Positions 55,121 through 64,000 of a stretch of DNA of 64,000 nt are shown piece after piece; positions within the stretch are counted from its first letter, which is position 1, and each line of letters opens with the position of its first letter. The notes beneath the pieces were generated by a model, which did no database searches, was not told the origin of the DNA, and saw only the letters and a list, made by a program, of their open reading frames with translations. Made by a program: the position numbers and the translations under genes. Origin of the DNA: Isoetes taiwanensis (taxonomy: Eukaryota > Streptophyta > Lycopodiopsida > Isoetales > Isoetaceae); assembly GCA_021234155.1 (NCBI GenBank), contig JAJEKV010000053.1, forward strand, positions 286,523 through 350,522, given 5' to 3'.

Positions 55121-58100
55121 ATTGATCTCCTTATTTTAAGTATGAAGTGTTTGTTATCTTAGTGTATGAATGTATGACCTTCAAAATGTTGTAGGTTCAC
55201 TCGCTTGTTTCATCAATAGAGCAAGAATGATGCCAGTTAAACATGGTAAAGCATAGCCGTTGCATTTTCCTTGGCATAATTTATGGTATGCAATTTCTCA
55301 ACTTCTCTACAGCTTCAATATCCTTCTCAGATTCATTACTCAATATATGGGTCACTTTGTATCCTGGTCTTTAAACTCATAAACCATTACATGATCACTA
55401 TCTTCGATGAAGGCCTTTATGCTTATGCCAGCTAGCCACTTGAAAGTTCTTAAATTTTGTCAACGTAAATTTTCTCTAGCTGTGGAATCAAGCAGAGAGA
55501 GGATTTTTAATGCCCAAGGTTTATACAAGACCACATAACAGTTGAAACAAGTTATGTTGAGGATAATAAGTTTATTTACGTTGTTATTTATGACCAGAGA
55601 CATGTGAGTAAAGATTTTGGCTTGGTTTGTGCAGTGATTGGTTTCAACAACCCAAATGCATGTGCTATAAGGGATGTTATTTATTGCGGTTCAAACTTAT
55701 CACAATCCCAGGAATTCCATCATTGACCAGAATTGTTTTCTTACATCCTTAATCCAAATCCTTTTATAAGTAGTTTCAGAAGAGTATAAACGAGCTTCTT
55801 GGTGAAGGAGCAATGCATGTACATAATGTTCTGGTTTAATCAATCTATTCACATGAAATCAAAATGATGGACGAGTATGCTTTACTTTCAGGTTTTCTAT
55901 TCGTTGGATCTAGGAAAAATAGATCCTATTTTGGCAGCTATTTTATAGTGTCAAATTTGAGGTAGTTGGCACGATATAGAGTAATGATAATTGCACTTTA
56001 CATTCTGCTTGAATCTTGTGTCTCCGTTTTCTTGTTGGGTGGTTCAACATCGGATGACAAGTGAATATAATGTTGAAACAAAATTCAAGCCACTTGATCA
56101 AAATATTGCAAGATGGGTTATTGGGAGATGAAGTGTTGTGGCAAAAGCGAGAAGTCTTTATAATTGTGCCGTGATCAGATATAGGCGGTTTAGTTTGTTG
56201 TTATAAGAATATTTTCTCAGCAATTTTATTATGTGCAATGGAATTATCCATTACTTTTTCTAGAAACGAATGGAATGCACAACTCAAAAGTACATATAGA
56301 TATAGACTATATGGTGACTAGAACTAAGCATTGTTATAGCAGCTAAACTTTCTACGTTTTACCCCTTTACCCTTTTTCTCAAAATGTGGCATGCAGTTGG
56401 ACAACAAAGAAATAAGCGAGCTGGTTCCCTATACACTGCAAGATGGGTTATTGGGAGATGGAGTGTTGTGGAAAAAGCGAGAAGTCTTTATAATTGTGCC
56501 GTGATAAGATATAAGCGAGTTAGTTTGTTGCTATAAGAATACTTTCTCAGCAATTTTATTATGTGCAGTGGAATTGTCCATTACTTTTATTAGAAACGAA
56601 TGGAATGTACAACTCAAAGGTACATATAGATATAGATTATATGGTGACTAGAACTAAGCATTGTTATAACAGCTAAACTTTCGATGTTTTACCCTTTTTC
56701 CCAAAATGTGGCATGCAGTTGGACAACAGAGAAATTAAGCGAGCTGGTTCCCTATACACTGCCTTCCAATGATACAAGATAATAGGGTAATCATAAATTT
56801 CCAATGCGTGTTGATACTGGGGGGAATTCTCTCCATTTTGTATAGTATGTTGTATAGTTTTTATATGAATAGCAAGAACAATTAATATCTTCAAGAATTG
56901 CTTTGGTCTTTGCGGCCAATTAATACAAGTATGACGATACTTGTATTAAATGTCAAAAATAAAAATAAAAAATTTAAATTTGGCTATTAACTTGTCACGG
57001 ATTCCTCTATTTAGTTGGAGCATAATATAAGATGAACTGTTCGATTCCTCAAGCAAATGCATCTAGAGGTATGGTGATCTTGAGGTAGAAGGTGGTCCGA
57101 TTTTCTGCCATTCAATTTTCTCATAACAATGAAGAATGAAGAATGGGGTTATCTTCATCTGTAAAAGTCCATACCAAGCTTGTACCTTGAGCAGGACTCC
57201 TCTATAACAAGTCATTTTTTGGAGGGAGTGCCATAAATTTCTAGGCACACAAGGTGCCCTTTATATTAATTTTCAAGGAAATGGCATTTCTAAATCACAT
57301 GCAATACAACAATTGAGGAAGGATAAAATGATAAAAACTTGCTTAACATTTCGTAGTACTTTATGAACATTCAACACATCTATATTGTAGGGCAACTCAA
57401 TAAATAAAACATTTTATAAGAACAATATCAAGCTCAATGACTATAACAAAACATTCTTAACTGTTCAATCCAATTCAATTCTTAACCATTAGTATATTGC
57501 TTTTTGTAGTTAATTCCAATGAAAAGCCCAGCAACGCTGGGCACCTTTTCTAGTAGTCTCATATGAGGCTTTCGCGTTTCGCATACTAACTGCTACTTTA
57601 TTTTTAGTATGCGCGATATGGATTTGCGCCCACTCTGGACCAGTGCGATGTAAGAAAAAATATGTTACAACCCGAGTTTGACATGGAGGGACAGAACATA
57701 TGGCCGGCCACTTCATGAAGCTGATAGAATAGAATAGAATAGAATAGAATAGAATAGAATAGAATAGATTTTTTAGCGTCCACGGAGACCGATTGGCCTA
57801 TGGGACCCAAACAAAAAAGAGAGCAGCAAGCGTATTACTGACAGGATTAAAAAACCCCCGCCCCAAAGGGTTTTCGAGGGAAAAACCTTAGCAGTAATAA
57901 GTATGCTGGCACGCTGTACAATTGTATAGGACAGTTCAATACCGTCCCGGAGGACACAACTGAGTCCGTGCATCCATAACCTCCTGGATAGAGAGGTCCA
58001 TAACTAACTTGGAGCCAATGAAGATACCACTGATCAACATAGTTTCTAATGCTACTTATTTTTTGTAGAGGATTGTACGGATGCTCCAAGAAGGTGAGGC

Positions 58101-58254
58101 CCAGAACTTGGCGGAGGAAGACTATTACATCAATGTTCCAGATGACAGACCATTTTTTCAGGGACATGGAGTAGAGGAGGACGACATGTCTCGATGCCAT
58201 GATGACAGAGACAGAGACAGTGGCAGTTGTGCGTATTGATAGACTTTGCATACT
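55121..58254. repeat. 3.13-kb tandem unit U2
   Basis: Complete 3134-bp unit without the CACTA insertion, nearly identical to U3 over its full length. It shows the empty site (GACATGTGAGTAAAG near 55605) used to define the CACTA target duplication, apart from a G/A difference. Confidence 0.9.
58069..58239 (+). CDS. conserved 57-codon terminal exon in U2
   Basis: Same exon as 54935-55105, with Ile for Val in YY(V/I)NVPDD and otherwise the same translation. The acceptor is intact. Confidence 0.4.
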   Translation, partial: RIVRMLQEGEAQNLAEEDYYINVPDDRPFFQGHGVEEDDMSRCHDDRDRDSGSCAY

Positions 58255-61250
58255 ATTGATCTCCTTATTTTAAGTATGAAGTGTTTGTTATCTTAGTGTA
58301 TGAATGTATGACCTTCAAAATGTTGTAGGTTCACTCGCTTGTTTCATCAATAGAGCAAGAATGATGCCAGTTAAACATGGTAAAGCATAGCCGTTGCATT
58401 TTCCTTGGCATAATTTATGGTATGCAATTTCTCAACTTCTCTACAGCTTCAATATCCTTCTCAGATTCATTACTCAATATATGGGTCACTTTGTATCCTG
58501 GTCTTTAAACTCATAAACCATTACATGATCACTATCTTCGATGAAGGCCTTTATGCTTATGCCAGCTAGCCACTTGAAAGTTCTTAAATTTTGTCAACGT
58601 AAATTTTCTCTAGCTGTGGAATCAAGCAGAGAGAGGATTTTTAATGCCCAAGGTTTATACAAGACCACATAACAGTTGAAACAAGTTATGTTGAGGATAA
58701 TAAGTTTATTTACGTTGTTATTTATGACCAGAGACATGTGAGTAAAGATTTTGGCTTGGTTTGTGCAGTGATTGGTTTCAACAACCCAAATGCATGTGCT
58801 ATAAGGGATGTTATTTATTGCGGTTCAAACTTATCACAATCCCAGGAATTCCATCATTGACCAGAATTGTTTTCTTACATCCTTAATCCAAATCCTTTTA
58901 TAAGTAGTTTCAGAAGAGTATAAACGAGCTTCTTGGTGAAGGAGCAATGCAGGTACATAATGTTCTGATTTAATCAATCTATTCACATGAAATCAAAATG
59001 ATGGACGAGTATGCTTTACTTTCAGGTTTTCTATTCGTTGGATCTAGAAAAAATAGATCCTATTTTGGCAGCTATTTTACAGTGTCAAATTTGGGATAGT
59101 TGGCACGATATAGAGTAATAATAATTGCACTTTACATTCTGCTTGAATGTTGTGTCTTCGTTTTCTTGTTGGGTGGTTCAACATCGGATGACAAGTGAAT
59201 ATAATGTTGAAACAAAATTCAAGCCACTTGATCAAAATATTGCAAGATGGGTTATTGGGAGATGAAGTGTTGTGGCAAAAACGAGAAGTCTTTATAATTG
59301 TGCCGTGATCAGATATAGGCGGTTTAGTTTGTTGTTATAAGAATATTTTCTCAGCAATTTTATTATGTGCAATGGAATTATCCATTACTTTTTCTAGAAA
59401 CGAATGGAATGCACAACTCAAAAGTACATATAGATATAGACTATATGGTGACTAGAACTAAGCATTGTTATAGCAGCTAAACTTTCTACGTTTTACCCCT
59501 TTACCCTTTTTCTCAAAATGTGGCATGCAGTTGGACAACAAAGAAATAAGCGAGCTGGTTCCCTATACACTGCAAGATGGGTTATTGGGAGATGGAGTGT
59601 TGTGGAAAAATCGAGAAGTCTTTATAATTGTGCCGTGATAAGATATAAGCGAGTTAGTTTGTTGCTATAAGAATACTTTCTCAGCAATTTTATTATGTGC
59701 AGTGGAATTGTCCATTACTTTTATTAGAAACGAATGGAATGTACAACTCAAAGGTACATATAGATATAGATTATATGGTGACTAGAACTAAGCATTGTTA
59801 TAACAGCTAAACTTTCGATGTTTTACCCTTTTTCCCAAAATGTGGCATGCAGTTGGACAACAGAGAAATTAAGCGAGCTGGTTCCCTATACACTGCCTTC
59901 CAATGATACAAGATAATAGGGTAATCATAAATTTCCAATGCGTGTTGATACTGGGGGGAATTCTCTCCATTTTGTATAGTATGTTGTATAGTTTTTATAT
60001 GAATAGCAAGAACAATTAATATCTTCAAGAATTGCTTTGGTCTTTGCGGCCAATTAATACAAGTATGACGATACTTGTATTAAATGTCAAAAATAAAAAT
60101 AAAAAATTTAAATTTGGCTATTAACTTGTCACGGATTCCTCTATTTAGTTGGAGCATAATATAAGATGAACTGTTCGATTCCTCAAGCAAATGCATCTAG
60201 AGGTATGGTGATCTTGAGGTAGAAGGTGGTCCGATTTTCTGCCATTCAATTTTCTCATAACAATGAAGAATGAAGAATGGGGTTATCTTCATCTGTAAAA
60301 GTCCATACCAAGCTTGTACCTTGAGCAGGACTCCTCTATAACAAGTCATTTTTTGGAGGGAGTGCCATAAATTTCTAGGCACACAAGGTGCCCTTTATAT
60401 TAATTTTCAAGGAAATGGCATTTCTAAATCACATGCAATACAACAATTGAGGAAGGATAAAATGATAAAAACTTGCTTAACATTTCGTAGTACTTTATGA
60501 ACATTCAACACATCTATATTGTAGGGCAACTCAATAAATAAAACATTTCATAAGAACAATATCAAGCTCAATGACTATAACAAAACCTTCTTAACTGTTC
60601 AATCTAATTCAATTCTTAACCATTAGTATATTGCTTTTTGTAGTTAATTCCAATGAAAAGCCCAGCAACGCTGGGCACCTTTTCTAGTAGTCTCATATGA
60701 GGCTTTCGCGTTTCGCATACTAACTGCTACTTTATTTTTAGTATGCGCGATATGGATTTGCGCCCACTCAGGACTAGTGCGGTGTAAGAAAAAATATGTT
60801 ACAACCCGACTTTGAGTTATACATGGCGGGACAGAACATATGGCCACTTCATGAAGCCGATAGAATAGATTTTTTAGTGTCCACGGAGACCGATTGGCCT
60901 ATGGGACCCAAATAAAAAAGAGGGCAGCAAGCGTATTACTGACATGATTAAAAAACCCCCGCCCCAAAGGGTTTTCGAGGGAAAAACCTTAGCAGTAATA
61001 AGTATGCTGGCACGCTGTACAATTGTATAGGACAGTTCAATACCGTCCCGGAGGACACAACTGAGTCCGTGCATCCATAACCTCATGGATAGAGAGGTCC
61101 ATAACTAACTTGGAGCCAATGAAGATACCACTGATCAACATAGTTTCTAATGCTACTTATTTTTTGTAGAGGATTGTACGGATGCTCCAAGAAGGTGAGG
61201 CCCAGAACTTGGCGGAGGAAGACTATTACATCGATGTCCCAGATGACAGA
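58255..61250. repeat. 3.13-kb tandem unit U3 (3'-truncated)
   Basis: Follows U2 almost base for base until the 57-codon exon, where GATGACAGACC is joined directly to CTTTTTCCCAAAATGTGG from the middle of another unit. The join shares a few bases (ACCC/CTTTTT), as in microhomology-mediated repair or unequal exchange. Confidence 0.85.
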
Positions 61251-62783
61251 CCCTTTTTCCCAAAATGTGGCATGCAGTTGGACAACAAAGAAATTAAGCG
61301 AGCTGGTTCCCTATACACTGCCTCCCAATGATACAAGATAATAGGGTAATCATAAATTTCCAATGGGTTTGATACTAGGGGGAATTCTCTCCATTTTGTA
61401 GAGTATTTTGTATAGTTTTTATATGAATAGCAAGAACAATTAATATCTTCAAGAATTGCTTTGGTCTTTGCGGCCAATTAATACAAGTATGACGATACTT
61501 GTATTAAATGTCAGAAATAAAAATAAAAAATTTAAATTTGGCTATTAACTTGTCACGGATTCCTCTATTTGGTTGGAGCATAATATGAGATGAACTGTTC
61601 GATTCCTCAAGAAAATGCATCTAGAGGTATGGTGATCTTGAGGTAGAAGGTGGTCTGGTTTTCTGCCACTCAATTTTCTCATAACAATGAAGAATGAAGA
61701 ATGGGGTTATCTTCATCTGTAAAAGTCCATATCAAGCTTGTACCTTGAGCAGGACTCCTGTATACCAAGTCATTTTTTGGAGAGAGTGCCCTTTATATTA
61801 ATTTTCAAGGAAATGGCATTTCTAAATCACATGCAATACAACAATTGAGGAAGGATAAAATGATAAAAACTTGCTTAACATTTTCGTAGTACTTTATGAA
61901 CATTCAACACATCTATATTGTAGGGCAACTCAATAAATAAAACATTTTATAAGAACAATATCAAGCTCAATGACTATAACAAAACATTCTTAACTGTTCA
62001 ATCCAATTCAATTCTTAACCATTAGTATATTGCTTTTTGTAGTTAATTCCAATGAAAAGCCCAGCAACGCTGGGCACCTTTTCTAGTAGTCTCATATGAG
62101 GCTTTCGCGTTTCGCATACTAACTGCTACTTTATTTTTAGTATGCGCGATATGGATTTGCGCCCACTCTGGACCAGTGCGATGTAAGAAAAAATATGTTA
62201 CAACCCGACTTTGAGTTATACATGGAGGGACAGAACATATGGCCGGCCACTTCATGAAGCTGATAGAATAGAATAGAATAGAATAGAATAGATTTTTTAG
62301 CGTCCACGGAGACCGATTGGCCTATGGGACCCAAACAAAAAAGAGAGCAGCAAGCGTATTACTGACAGGATTAAAAAACCCCCGCCCCAAAGGGTTTTCG
62401 AGGGAAAAACCTTAGCAGTAATAAGTATGCTGGCACGCTGTACAATTGTATAGGACAGTTCAATACCGTCCCGGAGGACACAACTGAGTCTGTGCATCCA
62501 TAACCTCATGGATAGAGAGGCAGTAACTAACTTGAAGCCAATGAAAATACCACTGATCAACATAGTTTCTAATGCGACTTATTTTTTGTAGAGGATTGTA
62601 CGGATGCTCCAAGAAGGTGAGGCCCAGAACTTGGCGGAGGAAGACTATTACATCGATGTCCCAGATGACAGACCGTTTTTTTATGGACATGGAGTAGAGG
62701 GGGACGACATGTCTCGATGCCATGATGACAGAGACAGAGACAGTGGCAGTTATGCGTATTGATAGACTTTGCATACTTATATT
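61251..62783. repeat. 3.13-kb tandem unit U4 (5'-truncated)
   Basis: Begins inside the unit, at the equivalent of about 53587 in U1, and runs to the true right end GACTTTGCATAC. It then passes into unique sequence TTATATTTTGTATACC. It resembles U1 more than U2 or U3 in several variants (for example GGTTTGATACTAGG), which places it as an older flank of the array. Confidence 0.8.
62592..62762 (+). CDS. conserved 57-codon terminal exon in U4
   Basis: Same exon as in U1 and U2. It differs as IDVPDDRPFFYGHGVEGDD and SYAY near the end, with no stop or indel. Persistence of the frame among the differing copies is weak evidence for coding. Confidence 0.4.
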   Translation, partial: RIVRMLQEGEAQNLAEEDYYIDVPDDRPFFYGHGVEGDDMSRCHDDRDRDSGSYAY

Positions 62784-62965
62784 TTGTATACCTGCGTATG
62801 TACTTTATATAATTTTTATGTTTATCAATTTCATTTCATGTTTATGTGCCAATTTGCAACCAATTTGGCAACCTGAAACAAAGTACAAGAAACTTAGAAA
62901 ATTTATAGTTAAGAATTGAACACTAAAGAAATAATCTAAATTAAAACCAGTAAACTAAAACACAC
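62784..62965. other. AT-rich spacer between array and minus-strand gene
   Basis: No gene is seen. On the minus strand it would be intron or 3' flank of the gene at 62966-63820; its donor at 62964-62965 means a further exon is expected to the left but was not found before U4. Confidence 0.4.
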
Positions 62966-63820
62966 CTGTATTATGTGTATTTTGATGATCGGGACCTGCT
63001 AGTAACTCGACCTCCAGTTTAAGACTAATTTCAGCAGCCTTCTTTTTCATTGTACCAACTCCAGCATGCCGAGACCGCTCTGCAGCACCAATAAAAGCTT
63101 TGCAAGCCCTACCAAACAACGGATGATGCAAGATGTTAAATCTTTCGCGATCAATTCCAGTTTCTTCAATTATCATGTCCTGCTTTTTCCTGATTGTACG
63201 CCCAATAGTTCTAAAAAGGTTATTCAAACTGCAAAAACAGTAGAGAATAATTAGAATTAAAGTACAAAAGCAATAAAAATCTTAAGCAAAAATGTATACC
63301 TGCTAGCAGGAAATAACTTCCCATTATTTTTATTGACCTGAATCATGAACATCACAAGCATCTCGCCCATCTCCTTTAATGGAATGTCTTCGATAGGAAC
63401 AAAAGTATCAATCTTCTTGAACTCTTTCCAAGCATCAAATTTCTTTCTGGCCCAATTAGTAGCCTTTGAAGAACCATCTCTGCCGCCATGATATACTTCA
63501 TGCATTATCTGATCATCAATAGGGAAAAATTTGTCATTCTCAGGTTCTTTTTCTATCTCTCTTGTAGTATCCCTGAAGTCTTCAACAAACCACAGTTCTT
63601 TTTCTACTTCCTCCATGAACTTAGCAACGTCATCATTCAGGTTTGCTTCCAGGGATTTATCCACATCCATCACCTCTTCCTCACAGGCCGCAGAACCAGT
63701 CAGGTTCAAGGAAAAAGATGGATTCTCGATTTCTTTACCTTTAGAAACCACCATACTAAACACAAAAATATTAGACAATCTAACCAAAAAATGAAGCCAC
63801 AAAAGACTTGCCATTGCAAC
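62966..63820 (-). CDS. ZMYM/QRICH1-like (Crypton-derived domain) gene, two exons, partial
   Basis: Two minus-strand exons with clean splice sites: 63300-63820 (acceptor TTTTGCAG, donor CAG|GTATAC) and 62966-63228 (acceptor TTTGCAG, donor CAG|GTGTGT). They join in frame as LFPAS-SLNNLFRTIGRTIR. The first exon has an acidic region (EEEVMDVDKSLEANLNDDVA, EEVEKELWFVEDF) and then ARKKFDAWKEFKKIDTFVPI and EDIPLKEMGEMLVMFMIQV. The second has KKQDMIIEETGIDRERFNIL and RACKAFIGAAERSRHAGVGT. The W/F-x-AW-EF, L-M-F-x-(I/V)-Q-V-x-K-NG and NNLFR-IGR pattern resembles the N-terminal core of the Crypton tyrosine-recombinase-derived ZMYM2/QRICH1 family. The catalytic end would lie to the left and is missing or replaced by the array. 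A host gene or a Crypton-like element are both possible. Confidence 0.55.
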
Positions 63821-63900
63821 CTGCAAAAAAAAAAAAAATAACATTAGATTCTTACTCAAACAATTAACAAGAAATCTATAAGCTAGATATTACAACTCAC

Positions 63901-63945
63901 CTTAAAATCTCGAACAAATTCTGCAGAACTTGATCTCGTGTGAGG
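63901..63945 (-). other. possible upstream exon of the minus-strand gene
   Basis: A donor AAG|GTGAGT on the minus strand (exon edge at 63901) ends a short frame RSSSAEFVRDFK that would join at phase 0 to VAMASLLWLHF of the next exon. A TAA lies about 15 codons upstream, so the exon's start is unresolved near the window edge. Confidence 0.3.
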
Positions 63946-64000
63946 TTAACTCTTCACTTGCTGCATGCATGCAACTGGAAATAGCTTAACACTAAACCAC

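Noticed and set aside
1-64000. CRISPR arrays, rRNA or tRNA genes, bacterial operons
   Set aside because: The direct repeats are long satellites or transposon units without regular spacers, and no rRNA or tRNA structure was recognised by eye.

Overview
This is nuclear DNA of a land plant, and the texture fits a large repeat-rich genome such as a fern or lycophyte (inference). The evidence is decayed P-class and PLS-class pentatricopeptide-repeat (PPR) genes, CACTA, Mutator-like, hAT-like and LTR elements with plant-type ends, GT-AG introns throughout, AAACCCTA telo-box motifs, and fragments of BAHD acyltransferase and GRAM-domain genes. No bacterial operon, CRISPR array, rRNA or tRNA gene was recognised, and no host gene in the window looks complete and intact.

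Layout. 1-10.9 kb: three PPR pseudogenes (about 0.54, 3.6 and 5.1 kb), a hAT-type transposase relic (1.8-2.7 kb), a degenerate intron-containing transposon-like gene (8.5-9.7 kb) and a Mutator-type foldback MITE with a perfect 9-bp target duplication (10.05-10.23 kb). 10.96-39.33 kb: six head-to-tail copies of a roughly 6.46-kb retroelement encoding an unusual reverse transcriptase (RT). Copies 1 and 3 carry the same 3.9-kb internal deletion, copy 4 holds a 2.48-kb solo LTR, copy 5 has lost part of ORF1 and copy 6 is truncated. 39.3-41.1 kb: an unidentified minus-strand fragment and two exon-like fragments. 41.1-62.8 kb: a tandem array of a 3.13-kb unit. Its first unit is split by a 10.9-kb CACTA transposon (41594-52494) that carries fragments of host genes and a nine-unit internal satellite of about 0.66 kb per unit. 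62.9-64.0 kb: minus-strand exons of a gene resembling the Crypton-derived ZMYM/QRICH1 family, running off the window.

The retroelement array is the main candidate for an undescribed system. The consensus unit has a 106-codon Ser/Gly/Arg-rich leader exon ending at a phase-0 donor, a roughly 1.67-kb intron, an ORF1 exon of about 400 codons that starts at a phase-0 acceptor in a matching acidic run, a second intron, and an RT ORF of about 685 codons (GHV box, DKASNN box, motif A, GIPMG, YMDD). Every junction ends in a hairpin whose stem has co-varied in one copy. There are no LTRs and no recognisable endonuclease. Retained introns and head-to-tail copies recall Penelope-like elements, but the RT looks more like an orphan eukaryotic RT family that I know only from uncharacterised animal and protist proteins; placement needs a database search.

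Caution: many differences between repeat copies sit at CAG/CTG/CCAGG sites and look like CWG being replaced by CG or small indels. That suggests residual long-read base-calling error at CHG-methylated cytosines. Frameshifts in individual copies, above all 29.58-31.45 kb and 46.4-50.2 kb, may therefore be artefacts.
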